The position numbers were made by a program, and so were the translations under genes. 46,059 nt of DNA. Source: an uncultured Prevotellaceae bacterium (GTDB lineage: Bacteria; Bacteroidota; Bacteroidia; Bacteroidales; Bacteroidaceae). The stretch covers positions 1-46,059 of the forward strand of contig CACXVS010000019.1 in NCBI GenBank assembly GCA_902771155.1, read 5' to 3'. The notes beneath the pieces are model-generated. The model worked only from the letters and a program-made list of their open reading frames with translations. It was not told the origin of the DNA and did not search any database. This document shows, piece by piece, positions 1 to 9,300 of the stretch (position 1 is the stretch's first letter; each line of letters begins with the position of its first letter).

Positions 1-720
1 CAGGTAGTCACATTCTTCTTTGTAGATGCGCGTAGCCGTCGAGTCGGCAATCGTAAAACCGCCCCCGGGCTCGTTGCTGAGATAACGCTTGTGCAGCGTA
101 ATGGGGTATCTTGGATCTACCGTAGGCGTGTCGTTGAATCCTGCCTCGAACCCCTCGCCTGCCTCTACTACGGTCTGCGTGTAAGGGTTAGCCAGTATCA
201 GCGAAAGCAGGAAGTTGGAACAATACTGTGCCATACAGCCACCCATGTACATCGCGCCGTAGTAGTCGATGTAGAAGGTAGAGCCCTTGCCCTCCAGCGG
301 CGTGGTGGTCTCCATATACAGCAGGTCGGCATAGGGGTTCTTCTCCAGCCGCTTGTTGTTCTTGCGGATAAAGTCATCATACACAGGGCTGGGCGTGATG
401 AACAGCCTACGCACAGTGTCGGTGGCACTCTCCATCTGGCGGAACATCGCCTCCAGATAGGCGAAGCCCTGCGCCTCGTTTTCGGGCGCCAGCTGCAGGG
501 TGCGCACACCGTACTGCTTGGCAGCCATCTCGACGCCTTTGTAGATCAAGTCATTATACGAGCGGTCGCCCAAGCCGTTAGGGCCGTAGATCACCGTCAC
601 CAGCGGCGTAGTAGCGGGTTGCTCCTCGTTGGGGTTAGGCTGATAGATGGTAGCGCCATCTTTGGTGCAGCCTATCAGTAACAGACAGGCTGCCAACCAA
701 AAGATTCCAGTTTTCCTCAT
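1..720 (-). CDS. BMP-family substrate-binding lipoprotein (C-terminus cut by window edge)
   Basis: The minus strand is open for 240 codons from an ATG at 720 to the window edge, so the C-terminus is missing. The product starts with a lipoprotein signal (MRKTGIFWLAACLLLIGC, Cys at residue 18), so it should be anchored in an envelope membrane. The mature part begins with a beta strand followed by GPNGLGDRSYNDLIYKGVEMA. This matches the start of the basic membrane protein (BMP/Med, PF02608) family of periplasmic binding proteins, in which a 'D-xS-N' segment precedes the first helix; members bind nucleosides or similar small ligands. It lies 5 bp behind the 52-residue peptide gene and probably shares its promoter. 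No permease gene is visible because the sequence ends. The family call is from pattern only; the ligand cannot be told. Confidence 0.7.
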   Translation of the reverse strand, partial: MRKTGIFWLAACLLLIGCTKDGATIYQPNPNEEQPATTPLVTVIYGPNGLGDRSYNDLIYKGVEMAAKQYGVRTLQLAPENEAQGFAYLEAMFRQMESATDTVRRLFITPSPVYDDFIRKNNKRLEKNPYADLLYMETTTPLEGKGSTFYIDYYGAMYMGGCMAQYCSNFLLSLILANPYTQTVVEAGEGFEAGFNDTPTVDPRYPITLHKRYLSNEPGGGFTIADSTATRIYKEECDYL

Positions 721-725
721 ACGCT

Positions 726-884
726 TTATCGGTTGTCATCAGTGGCACCATCGTTTGCAATGCCTGTGCTCTGAGTGCTTGCGTCATCTGCATTCTCGAC
801 ACTCACGGTGGCGTTTCCCTGTGCACTTGCTCCAATGGCAGTCAATGCCAGCCAAAAGGTCAATAAGAATTTAAGTTTTTGCAT
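726..884 (-). CDS. small secreted peptide, 52 residues, function unknown
   Basis: A short reading frame starts at an ATG at 884 and ends at a TAA at 726-728. It encodes 52 residues: a clear signal peptide (MQKLKFLLTFWLALTAIGASA, cleavage expected before the Gln) and about 30 mature residues rich in Asn, Asp, Ser and Thr with no Cys. It has a well-placed Bacteroidetes promoter about 40 bp upstream and is followed after 5 bp by the BMP-type lipoprotein gene, so it is probably the first gene of that operon. I know no family for it. It could be a genuine secreted peptide or a leader frame that couples translation to the next gene. The signal peptide and the promoter make chance unlikely but do not prove it. 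Confidence 0.5.
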   Translation of the reverse strand: MQKLKFLLTFWLALTAIGASAQGNATVSVENADDASTQSTGIANDGATDDNR

Positions 885-925
885 AATTTCAGTTAGTTTA
901 TTATTCTTGTTTTAATTATTTGCTG

Positions 926-957
926 CAAAGATATATTAAATATTTGAAAGTTACAAG
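926..957 (-). promoter_or_regulatory. promoter for the small peptide / BMP lipoprotein operon
   Basis: Reading leftward, a TTG (-33 part, 954-956) is followed after 20 bp by TATCTTTG (926-933), a perfect TAnnTTTG -7 element of the Bacteroidetes primary sigma factor. The start codon at 884 lies about 40 bp downstream. Confidence 0.7.
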
Positions 958-1037
958 AAAACACTCCTCCAATTACTATTTTTTATGAAATCAGGGCTGT
1001 CAAAAACACAGAACTCCTGTCCCCGTGTGACATGAAA

Positions 1038-1063
1038 ACAGGCACCCATACCCAGGTGCCTGT
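1038..1063. other. hairpin in the divergent intergenic region
   Basis: A 9-bp perfect inverted repeat (ACAGGCACC / GGTGCCTGT, 1038-1046 and 1055-1063) with an 8-nt spacer. It lies upstream of both divergent promoters' genes and has no T-tract on either side, so it is not a typical terminator. It could be an operator or a decayed repeat element. Confidence 0.4.
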
Positions 1064-1107
1064 CCATGACTATGACTACATGACTATAACTTTCTCATGA
1101 TTTAATT

Positions 1108-1160
1108 TGTCTTGCCCTGAAAAACGTTGAATAAAAAACAACGTTTTTCAGGGCAAGACA
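1108..1160. repeat. 53-bp palindromic repeat element, copy 1
   Basis: Two 21-nt arms (1109-1129 and 1139-1159; the first starts GTCTTGCCCTGAAAAACG) are perfect reverse complements around a 9-nt A-rich loop, and the flanking T/A adds one more pair. The whole 53 bp recurs at 15216-15268 as an exact reverse complement including the loop, so this is a dispersed repeat and not just a local hairpin. It lies between two divergent promoters, where no transcript end is expected on either strand, which argues against a plain terminator. A REP- or MITE-like element is the likeliest class. Confidence 0.85.
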
Positions 1161-1210
1161 CAAGTTATACAGACTGTACTACCCTAGATTTCGAGCTTTT
1201 TGTGAAAAAG

Positions 1211-1242
1211 TTTGCATGGGTGCTTATTTATTTGTAATTTTG
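1211..1242 (+). promoter_or_regulatory. promoter for the secreted protein at 1272
   Basis: TTTG (1211-1214) and TAATTTTG (1235-1242) are separated by 20 bp, a full Bacteroidetes -33/-7 promoter. Transcription should begin near 1248, which rules out the in-frame TTG at 1212 as a start and leaves the ATG cluster at 1272-1284. Confidence 0.75.
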
Positions 1243-1271
1243 CAGATAAATTCTATCATAAAAAAAACAAA

Positions 1272-1967
1272 ATGATGCGTAACATGAAGAAATTGCTATT
1301 TACTGTGTGCTGGATGCTGGGGATGACGGCTCAGGCACAGACCACATGGAGTTATGACGGCCATTCGTACACGATGAAGGGTAACCTGACCGCTGAAGGG
1401 TATAACCAGAGGGCTACGGGCGAGGTGACATTTACCAACGTGCCGCAGAGCTACGAGGAGTTTGAGGCACTCTATACCCAGTTTCTCGGGAAGACGCCTC
1501 ACGGCACAGCGGCCATGATGCCGATGGCGATGGAGATTTACGGGCGCGACCGAGAAGTGGGTCTGCGTTGTATCAAGCTGATCTGCTACCCGTCGAACGT
1601 GAACAGCGTGGTGTCGCAACTGAACCAGAAGTTCGGCACATCACCATATGCTCCGGCCAACGACGGCTACCACCAGCGCTATCTGCCTGCTGCCGTGCTG
1701 AAGGGGGCCACGCCTGAGAACGGCTACACACCCCAGCAGCCTTACACGGTGGAGATGAAGGCCAGTGTGAACAAGCACCAGGAACTGACGTTCTCGGGCT
1801 CGGGCACTGTGATGTATATCTACATGATGGGCAAGGGCTGGGACACTAACCAGCGTAGCGTCGAGATTATCAAACAGCCCGACTCTAAGCTCCATCAGGT
1901 GTTTAACTGTCCTGCTCTTTACACCCAGTGTAAGCAGATAAGAGGGGAATGGCAGGGACTGAAATAA
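1272..1967 (+). CDS. secreted protein of unknown function (DUF6935-like)
   Basis: From the ATG at 1272 the product is 231 residues. In-frame ATGs at 1275 and 1284 are also possible; the last gives the neatest signal peptide, MKKLLFTVCWMLGMTAQAQ. The mature part has a motif run 'VPQSYEEFEALYTQFLGKTPHG' (about residues 56-78) and 'MAMEIYGRDREVGLRCIKL' (about 87-105). I recall this pattern from a Bacteroidales family of secreted proteins annotated as DUF6935, but I am not certain of the number. No catalytic motif is visible. It is a single-gene unit with its own promoter, convergent with the phosphatase gene whose stop lies only 16 bp away; I see no hairpin between them. Confidence 0.75.
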   Translation: MMRNMKKLLFTVCWMLGMTAQAQTTWSYDGHSYTMKGNLTAEGYNQRATGEVTFTNVPQSYEEFEALYTQFLGKTPHGTAAMMPMAMEIYGRDREVGLRCIKLICYPSNVNSVVSQLNQKFGTSPYAPANDGYHQRYLPAAVLKGATPENGYTPQQPYTVEMKASVNKHQELTFSGSGTVMYIYMMGKGWDTNQRSVEIIKQPDSKLHQVFNCPALYTQCKQIRGEWQGLK

Positions 1968-1983
1968 AATGAGATGACTATGA

Positions 1984-4050
1984 CTAGTCGATGCGGAGAC
2001 AGAGCATGGTGAGGTCGTCGTTGGGCTCGGCACCCTTGCGGTGCTGCTCAACGGCTTCGCCAAGGTGCTCGATGACGTGCCGGGCGTTGTCGAAGGGGGT
2101 GTGGCGGAGGATATCCAACAGGCGGTCGTCGCCAAACTGAGCCTGCTGGGTGTCTTCGGCTTCGTTGAGTCCGTCGGTGTAAAGGAACATTGGTCGGCCC
2201 TTGATCGAGTCGAGCTGTTCGCCTTCGTACTCCAAGCCCGGCCAGAGGCCGATGGGGGCGTTGGGGAGGACGTCGAGGAAGTCGCCACCACTCGCGCAAC
2301 CTCCGATGACGGGAGGATTATGACCGGCATTGCAGTAGTCGAGATGGCCAGTGGTGAGATTGGCGAGACCGAGGAAGAAGGTGACGAACATGCCGCTCTC
2401 GTTGTCCTCGCCTGAGAGGGCTTCGTTCATGCGCGTGCAGATCTCTGCGGGCATCATGCCTTGTTTGGCGAGGGTATGGAAAAGGCGCGTGGCCTGGGCC
2501 ATGAAGAGCGAGGCGGGGACGCCCTTGCCCGAGACGTCGCCCAGGCAGAAGTAGAGTTTGTCGCCCTCTAAGAGATAGCCGTAGAGGTCGCCTCCCACCT
2601 CCTTGGCGGGTGTCATGGAGGCATACATATCGAGACCTTCGCGCTGTGGAAACACACTGGGCACCATCGACTTCTGGATATCGCGGGCAATGCGCAGCTC
2701 ACTCTCGATGCGCTCCTTGGCCGCTGTGGTCACCTCAAGCTGGTCGTAGGCATGCTGCAGCTTGGTATGGGCAGCCTCAAGACGATGGGTGGCATTACGC
2801 TTGTGGACGTAATAGATGACAAAGAAGGCCATCACAAGGATGAGGGCTATACCCGAGGCAATAAGGCGCTGCTGGGTAAGGCTCTCCTTCTGTTCGGCTA
2901 TCTCAGCCTCCTTCTCATGGGTTTCGTACATCGTGGCCAATTCGGCTGCATCGTTCTGCTTGGAACTGTTGATGGCGTTGTCGATGGCGTTGCAGATCTG
3001 CAGACCTACGGCTACAGCTGAATCCTTACGGTTAGCACCCACGTTGGCCCTGAATTTGGACAGGAGATACTGCTGGATATTGTCGAGCGAGAGGGCGATG
3101 CCGTTCTGGGAGAGCAGACGGTCGAGGTCGCGGAAGTTATCAGCAGCCTCGTTGTAACGGCCGGCGGCTATCAGGTAGTCGTTGGCATAGAGACGACCCT
3201 CGCCCGACTTGCCGTAGGAGCTCTTGGCAGCTTTGGCGTAGAGTTGGGAGGCCTCGTGGTCCTGGCCTATGTGCTGGAGGGCAATGGCGCGCAGGAGACT
3301 CACCTTGTCGCGTGAACTCTGTAGCACCTTGGCTGCGGCCTCGGATCCCGGCATCTTCTCGTAGATGGCAATCATCTCCTCGGCACGGTTGATCCAGGGT
3401 ACGGCTGCTTCGAAGTGCTGGGTGTCGAGGTACTGGTCGGCAACGGCACACATGCCGTCGAAGGCGAGTTGTCCGCGGCGACCTGTGGTGTCGTTAGCGG
3501 CCAGTTCGCGAAACAGCCGGTAAGCCTTGGCGAAGTTCTCGGAAGCCAGTTGGTCGTGCCCCAGGTTAAGCTGGCAACAGCCCACAGTATTAAGCAGGGT
3601 GGCAAAGTCGGTATCCGACCCGGTGCCGTTTTTCTCCATGATCTCAAGGGCCTGGGTGGCTATGCGCAAGGCGCCTTCGTAGTCGCCCTTCAGGAGTTGC
3701 ATCTGAGCCAAGCGACGGGCCGACTTGTTGTAGTTGAGGGCGTCGTTGGCATCCTTGATCTGTGCGCCAACGGCTTTCTTGTAATAGAATTCCGACGTAC
3801 GGTAGAGGCCTTGATAGTAATAGGCCACACCGCGCCAACGGTTGGCGTTGACTTCGGTGAGGTCGCCAAGGGCCTGCAGACTATCAGCCAGGTCGAGGAT
3901 GCGCTGATAGTTACGTGTCTCACCGGCAGCATACATGATGCTGTCGGCCTTGCTGGCGCGGATTCTCGCGCGATGCTCACCACTGCATGATGTCAGTATC
4001 AGGAGTGAAAGAAGTGCAGTGGCGATGAGGATGTTCTTGCCTTCTCTCAT
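1984..4050 (-). CDS. TPR lipoprotein with cytoplasmic PP2C (SpoIIE-type) phosphatase domain
   Basis: The 688-residue product begins with a lipoprotein signal (LILTSC, Cys at 22) and about 340 residues of TPR-like helical repeats. A coiled segment (368-395), one transmembrane helix (about 396-415) and a second coiled coil (418-456) lead into a PP2C phosphatase domain (about 460-688). The linker ELRIARDIQKSMVP is the signature preceding SpoIIE/RsbU-type phosphatases. Metal-binding Asp motifs are present: GGDLYGY (D488), GDVSGKG (D505), YTDGLNEA and NDDLTML near the end. Expected role: periplasmic TPRs sense a partner, and the cytoplasmic domain dephosphorylates Ser/Thr, classically on an anti-sigma-factor antagonist. 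No anti-sigma or STAS gene lies nearby, so the target is unknown. It is the last gene of the ddh-purN operon, 12 bp after purN. Confidence 0.9.
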   Translation of the reverse strand: MREGKNILIATALLSLLILTSCSGEHRARIRASKADSIMYAAGETRNYQRILDLADSLQALGDLTEVNANRWRGVAYYYQGLYRTSEFYYKKAVGAQIKDANDALNYNKSARRLAQMQLLKGDYEGALRIATQALEIMEKNGTGSDTDFATLLNTVGCCQLNLGHDQLASENFAKAYRLFRELAANDTTGRRGQLAFDGMCAVADQYLDTQHFEAAVPWINRAEEMIAIYEKMPGSEAAAKVLQSSRDKVSLLRAIALQHIGQDHEASQLYAKAAKSSYGKSGEGRLYANDYLIAAGRYNEAADNFRDLDRLLSQNGIALSLDNIQQYLLSKFRANVGANRKDSAVAVGLQICNAIDNAINSSKQNDAAELATMYETHEKEAEIAEQKESLTQQRLIASGIALILVMAFFVIYYVHKRNATHRLEAAHTKLQHAYDQLEVTTAAKERIESELRIARDIQKSMVPSVFPQREGLDMYASMTPAKEVGGDLYGYLLEGDKLYFCLGDVSGKGVPASLFMAQATRLFHTLAKQGMMPAEICTRMNEALSGEDNESGMFVTFFLGLANLTTGHLDYCNAGHNPPVIGGCASGGDFLDVLPNAPIGLWPGLEYEGEQLDSIKGRPMFLYTDGLNEAEDTQQAQFGDDRLLDILRHTPFDNARHVIEHLGEAVEQHRKGAEPNDDLTMLCLRID

Positions 4051-4062
4051 GTCGGAATATGA

Positions 4063-4629
4063 TTAAACAGACTGTATGATCTCTTCTACGATCTTAGGAA
4101 AGTATGTCATCTCTAACTGGTGCTCTTTCTCTGCGATATCCTCCACGGTGTCGTCGGGGGAGAGGGCGACGCGATACTGGGCGATGATCTCGCCGGAGTC
4201 GCAGACGGGGGTTACCCAGTGAACGGTCATACCCGTCTCCTGCTCGCCAGCGGCCTTGACGGCCTCGTGGACATGATGGCCCCACATGCCCTTGCCACCG
4301 TACTTGGGTAGCAGAGCCGGGTGGATGTTGACGATGCGGTGGGGATAGGCGTCGATGAGGAAGGTGGGCACCAGAGGCAGGAAACCTGCCAGGACGATGA
4401 AGCCGATGCCATACTGCTGGAGCAAGGGCATCATGACGTCGGGGTTATTGAGGTCGGCCTTGGGCGCCACAGCCGTAGGCACGCCCAGACGCTCCGCGCG
4501 CACGAGCGCGTAGGCATCAGCCTTATTGCTGACCACGAGTGCGACATGGATGCACTCGGAGCCAGCAAAGTATTTTATCAGGTTCTCGCAATTAGTACCG
4601 CTGCCTGAAACGAAAATCGCTATATTCAT
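4063..4629 (-). CDS. purN: phosphoribosylglycinamide formyltransferase (GART)
   Basis: This 188-residue enzyme transfers a formyl group from 10-formyl-tetrahydrofolate to GAR, the third step of purine synthesis, in the cytoplasm. The start MNIAIFVSGSGTN is the family's phosphate-binding loop, and the catalytic triad is readable as N101 and H103 (IVNIHPALLPKYGG) and D144 (PVCDSGEI). The length fits the family. It sits between ddh (38 bp upstream) and the TPR/PP2C gene (12 bp downstream), all on the same strand. A short hairpin (4642-4660) lies in the gap before its start and could modulate read-through from ddh. Confidence 0.95.
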   Translation of the reverse strand: MNIAIFVSGSGTNCENLIKYFAGSECIHVALVVSNKADAYALVRAERLGVPTAVAPKADLNNPDVMMPLLQQYGIGFIVLAGFLPLVPTFLIDAYPHRIVNIHPALLPKYGGKGMWGHHVHEAVKAAGEQETGMTVHWVTPVCDSGEIIAQYRVALSPDDTVEDIAEKEHQLEMTYFPKIVEEIIQSV

Positions 4630-4641
4630 TATATCTATTCA

Positions 4642-4660
4642 ACACAGAGAATCACTGTGT
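4642..4660 (-). other. small hairpin between ddh and purN
   Basis: A 6-bp inverted repeat (ACACAG / CTGTGT) with a 7-nt loop lies in the 38-bp gap. It has no T-tract, so it is at most a weak attenuator or an RNA-processing site. Confidence 0.3.
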
Positions 4661-4667
4661 CAATTAT

Positions 4668-5567
4668 TTATACGAGATGCTCGATTAAGTCAGCACGCTC
4701 GCCTGGGAGCATATCGATGACGGGAATCTCGACCATCGTGTAGCAGCCGGGCTGAAGGCGCATGGAGGCACGGGCCACGTTGACCAGTACCTGACCGGTG
4801 AGGGCGGGGTTGTTGATGCTCATGTTGAACTCCAGACGCTGGTTCTGCGTCTTGCCGCTGACACCCTTGCGCACCAGGTTCACACCATGACCCATATCGC
4901 GCACGTCGTCAACGCTCTCCACCTGGAACACGTGGGTCTCGTCGCTGGCAAAATATGGATCGGCCTTGATGTCATTCGTCACATCCTCGAGCTTAGCGCC
5001 CTCCTCGAGCTCTACATACACCATACGACGGTGGATGCCCTCGCCCAGGGGGATGGTCATGCTCAGAGCGTTCTTCACTCCCTTCTTAGAGCGCACGCAC
5101 ACACTGTGGCCCATCGACATTCCAGGGCCGAAATTGGTGTAACTCAGTCCCTTAGGTGCTAGACTCTGCATCAGGGTGCGCACGATGGAGTCGGAACCCG
5201 GATCCCATCCGGCTGCAATTACGCTGACGGTACCTGTAGCCTGATTAATCTTCATCAGGCGCTCACGATAACCACGGATATTGGTGTGGATATCAAACGA
5301 ATCGACGGTGTTGATGCCGAGGGGCAGGATCTGGTTGGCATACTCCTCGCACGAGCGGGTAGGCGTAGCGAGAATGGCCACATCGACATCCTTCAGTTCG
5401 CGAATGTCCTTCACTACCTCGTATGCTGCAAGTTCTGCAGGCTTGTTCTCTGCGCCATTGCGACGCACGATACCTGCCACCTCAAAGTCGGGGGCCGTCT
5501 CCAGAGCCTGGAGGGCGTACTGTCCGATGTTGCCGTAACCAACGACGGCTGCTCTGATCTTTTTCAT
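4668..5567 (-). CDS. ddh: meso-diaminopimelate D-dehydrogenase
   Basis: The 299-residue product opens with an NADP-binding Rossmann motif (VVGYGNIGQYALQAL, GYGNIG at residues 9-14) and then shows the family blocks 'VIAAGWDPGSDSIVR' and 'GPGMSMGHSVCVRS'. The enzyme reductively aminates tetrahydrodipicolinate to meso-diaminopimelate in one step, a short cut in the lysine/peptidoglycan pathway that many Bacteroidales use. Length and domain order are normal for the family. It is the first gene of a leftward operon with purN and the PP2C gene. A -7 element lies about 40 bp upstream. Confidence 0.95.
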   Translation of the reverse strand: MKKIRAAVVGYGNIGQYALQALETAPDFEVAGIVRRNGAENKPAELAAYEVVKDIRELKDVDVAILATPTRSCEEYANQILPLGINTVDSFDIHTNIRGYRERLMKINQATGTVSVIAAGWDPGSDSIVRTLMQSLAPKGLSYTNFGPGMSMGHSVCVRSKKGVKNALSMTIPLGEGIHRRMVYVELEEGAKLEDVTNDIKADPYFASDETHVFQVESVDDVRDMGHGVNLVRKGVSGKTQNQRLEFNMSINNPALTGQVLVNVARASMRLQPGCYTMVEIPVIDMLPGERADLIEHLV

Positions 5568-5609
5568 TGGTTGATATTTTTTTGATGGTTATTTCGTTGT
5601 CTGCGGTTG

Positions 5610-5617
5610 CAAAAGTA
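5610..5617 (-). promoter_or_regulatory. -7 element of the ddh operon promoter
   Basis: Reading leftward there is TACTTTTG, a match to TAnnTTTG, 42 bp before the ddh start. The -33 region is weak (TTAGG at about the right distance). Confidence 0.55.
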
Positions 5618-5779
5618 CGGCGATTTTGGCAAATAACCTAACGAAAGGGCAGAAAAATTATCTAAAATCTTTCATTTTGTGACAATCTAGAAGGAATCGG
5701 GGGTGAAATACAATAAATTGTAACTATCATGCGTTATTAGAAAGGTGAAAAAGTAAAAATGTAAAAAGACAAAACATTT

Positions 5780-6382
5780 ATGATTGAATATATCAAGGGA
5801 GAACTGACTGACCTGACACCAGCCCTGGCCACCATCGAGGCAGGGGGCGTGGGCTACGGCCTGAACATCTCATTGAACACGTTTAGTGCCATCCAGGGGA
5901 AGAAAGAGGTGAAGCTCTACGTGTATGAGGCCATCCGCGAAGATGCCTACGTGCTCTACGGCTTTATCAACAAGAAGGAGCGAGAGATGTTCCTGTTGCT
6001 GATCACCGTCAACGGGGTGGGTGCCAATACGGCGCGCATGATGCTGTCGGGCATGAGTGTGAACGAGCTGTGCAACGCCATCTCTACGGGCAACGCCCGA
6101 CTGATACAGAGCATCAAGGGCATCGGCAAGATGACGGCCCAACGCATCATCGTTGACCTGAGAGACAAGATCGTATCGCTGGGCATTGCCAGCGAGATAC
6201 CAGCGGGAGGCAGTGTACAGGCACCCGTGAACAATGCCGTGAGAGACGAGGCGGTCAGTGCGCTCACCATGTTGGGCTTTGCGCCTGCACCCTCGCAGAA
6301 GGTGGTGGTAGCCATCCTGCAGGAGCAGCCCGATGCCCCTGTGGAGCAGGTGGTGAAACTCGCCCTGAAGCAGATCAAATAA
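5780..6382 (+). CDS. ruvA: Holliday junction branch migration protein RuvA
   Basis: The 200-residue product has the three RuvA parts: an N-terminal OB-fold ([22 protein letters not shown]), two helix-hairpin-helix motifs ([14 protein letters not shown] and [17 protein letters not shown]), and a C-terminal three-helix RuvB-binding domain ([13 protein letters not shown] to the end). RuvA tetramers bind four-way DNA junctions and load the RuvB motor. The leader 5741-5779 is an A-rich iterated sequence; I see no clear -7 element upstream. The stop lies only 3 bp before the sprA start, a ruvA-sprA arrangement known from other Bacteroidetes. Confidence 0.97.
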   Translation: MIEYIKGELTDLTPALATIEAGGVGYGLNISLNTFSAIQGKKEVKLYVYEAIREDAYVLYGFINKKEREMFLLLITVNGVGANTARMMLSGMSVNELCNAISTGNARLIQSIKGIGKMTAQRIIVDLRDKIVSLGIASEIPAGGSVQAPVNNAVRDEAVSALTMLGFAPAPSQKVVVAILQEQPDAPVEQVVKLALKQIK

Positions 6383-6385
6383 GTT

Positions 6386-9300
6386 TTGAGCAGACGAGTC
6401 GTAAATATCATCATGGTCTTGCTGAGTGTGGTGGCCCTGGCCACGCCTCCGCAAGACGATAAGACCAGGAACGCCAACAACCAAGCGCCTGTGGTCGGGG
6501 ATGAGTCCATTCCCGATTCTCTCTTACGCGCGCGCTGGGCGATCCAAAAAACCGCGCCCGTGCTCGTGGAGGATCTCGACTCGAGCGCCCTCGACCTGAA
6601 GCGCCCCGAGAACCTGCGACAGACGGTGGAATACGACGACTCGGCCAACGTGTATTACCTGGGCACCAAGATGGGCGACTCCTACCTGAACGCCCCCGTG
6701 CTGATGACGCCCGAGGAGTATCGCAGTTGGGTGGAGAAGCGCGCCCTGCACGACTTCTTCCGTCAGAAGAACACAGAGAACATCGAGAACAAGGGCGAGG
6801 ACAAGTTCTCGTTCTCCGACATGCACTTCGACCTGGGACCTGCCGAGAAGATCTTCGGCCCTGGTGGTGTGCGCATCAAGACACAGGGAACGGCAGAACT
6901 GAAGTTGGGGATGACGATGAAGAACATCGACAACCCCTCGCTGCCCATCCGCAACCGTAAGACCACTGCCTTCGATTTCGACGAGAAGATCAACCTGAAC
7001 GTGAACGGAAAGGTGGGCGACAAGGTGAACATGAACCTGAACTACAACACCGACGCCACCTTCGACTTCGACACCCAGAACCTGAAGTTGAAGTACGAGG
7101 GCAAGGAGGATGAGATCATCAAACTGGTGGAAGGCGGCAACGTGAGCTTCCCCACCAACAACTCGCTCGTGAAAGGCGCCAGCAGTCTCTTTGGCGTGAG
7201 GACCGACATGCAGTTCGGACGCCTGAAGCTGCAGACGGTGATCTCGCAGAAGAAATCCTCTACACAGAGCGTCACCTCGAAGGGAGGCACCCAGACCACC
7301 GCCTTCGAATTCGACGCTTCCGACTATGAGGAAAACCGTCACTTCTTCCTCTCCCACTACTTCCGTCAGCGTTACGACCAGTCGATGACCACCCTACCCG
7401 ACCTCACCACCGGTATCGAGGTAAACCGTGTGGAGATCTGGGTGACCAACAAGACGGGCAACACCGCCAACACCCGTAACATCGTGGCCTTCACCGACCT
7501 GGGTGAGAACACCATCGTGAGCAACAGCAGATGGAAACTCAACCAGCAGAACGTGCCGGGCAACAATGCCAATGACGAATATGCCACCCTGGTGAACAAC
7601 TATTCTGAAGCCCGAGACATCGACCAGACTTCCACCGTCCTGGCAGGCATTCCCCTCTTCGAGGTGGGCAGAGACTACGAAAAACTCTCGAAGGCCCGTC
7701 TGCTCACGTCGTCGGAGTTCACCGTCAACAAGCAGCTGGGCTACATCTCACTGAAGACGGGGTTACAGACCGACCAGGTGCTGGCCGTGGCCTACGAGTT
7801 TACCTCAGGGGGCGTCACCTACCAGGTGGGTGAGTTTGCCAGCGACCTGACGGATACCGGAAAGGCCATCTTCGTGAAGTCGCTGAAGAACACGTCGAAC
7901 AACCCCTCGCAGGGCAACTGGCGCCTGATGATGAAAAACGTGTACTACCTCGCCTCGACCGTCGAGAAGACCAAGTTCCGCCTCGACATCAAGTACCAGA
8001 GCGACACCGCAGGTGTGTACCTCACCTATATCCCTGAGGCCAAGGTGAAGAGCAAGACCCTGCTGAAGCTCCTGGGATGCGATCGTCTGGACAATAACAA
8101 CAAGACCAACCCCAACGGCTATTTCGACTTCATTGAGGGCTATACGGTGAGCAACGGGCGCGTGTTCCTGCCATCGTCGGAGCCCTTCGGCAGCTATCTC
8201 AGGGATCAACTCATCAAGAGCGGACTCTCGGCTGCAGAGGCCGACCGCTACACCTTCACCCAACTCTACGACTCGACGAAGACGGTGGCCAAGCAGAATG
8301 CCGAGCGCGATAAGTTTATCATGAGCGGTGCCTTCAAGGGATCGGCCGCCAATGTCCTGTCGCTGGGTGCCTCCAACATCCCCCGAGGCTCTGTGAAGGT
8401 GACAGCAGGTGGTGTGGAGTTGCAGGAAGGCTCCGACTATACCGTTGACTACTCTGCGGGCGAGGTGACCATCATCAACCAGAGCATCATCGACTCGCAT
8501 ACCGACGTGCACGCCTCGTTCGAGTCGAACACCGACTACGGCATGCAGCGCAAGACCATGCTGGGACTGAACTGGGAGTACGACTTCTCGAAGAACCTGC
8601 AGATAGGCGGTACGCTGATGCACCTGCACGAGCAGGCCCTCACCTCGAAGGTGGCCATGGGCAGCGAGCCCCTGAGCAACACCATCTGGGGCTTGAACGT
8701 GAACTGGAAACAAGAGTCGCAGTGGCTCACGTCGATGCTCAACAAGATACCGTTCCTGCACGTGAAGGAGCCCTCCCACATCACCTTCTCAGGCGAGTTT
8801 GCCCAACTCATCGCAGGTACGGCAGGAGGCACGCAGGACAATGCCTCGTATATCGACGACTTCGAGAACACCAAGAACTATATCAGCGTGAAGAGCCCCA
8901 AGGAGTGGATGCTCTCGAGTGTGCCCTCCACGATGACCGAATCAGCCGACCGCACAGGGGTTACCAGTGGTTACAACCGTGCCCTCCTGGCCTGGTACTA
9001 CGTCGATCCAATCTTCACCAGTCGCAGTTCTACGCTGACACCCAGCCATATCAAGAGCGACCTCGACCAGCTCTCCAACCACTACGTGCGCGAGGTGTAT
9101 GTCAAGGAACTCTACCCCAACCGTCAGCAGAGCACCTACAACGGTGCCACCTCGAAACTCGACGTGCTCAACCTGGCCTACTACCCCGAGGAGCGAGGAC
9201 CCTATAACCTGTCGCGCGACTTCAACCCCGACGGCACCTTGCGCCAGCCTGAGACCAAGTGGGGCGGTATGATGCGCAAGCTCGACACCAACGACTTCGA

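Noticed and set aside
1212..1271. Upstream TTG extension of the secreted protein at 1272
   Set aside because: It overlaps the -33/-7 promoter and would destroy the signal peptide.
5709..5722. TACAAT-AA-ATTGTA palindrome upstream of ruvA
   Set aside because: A possible operator, but short and A/T-rich enough to occur by chance in this gap.
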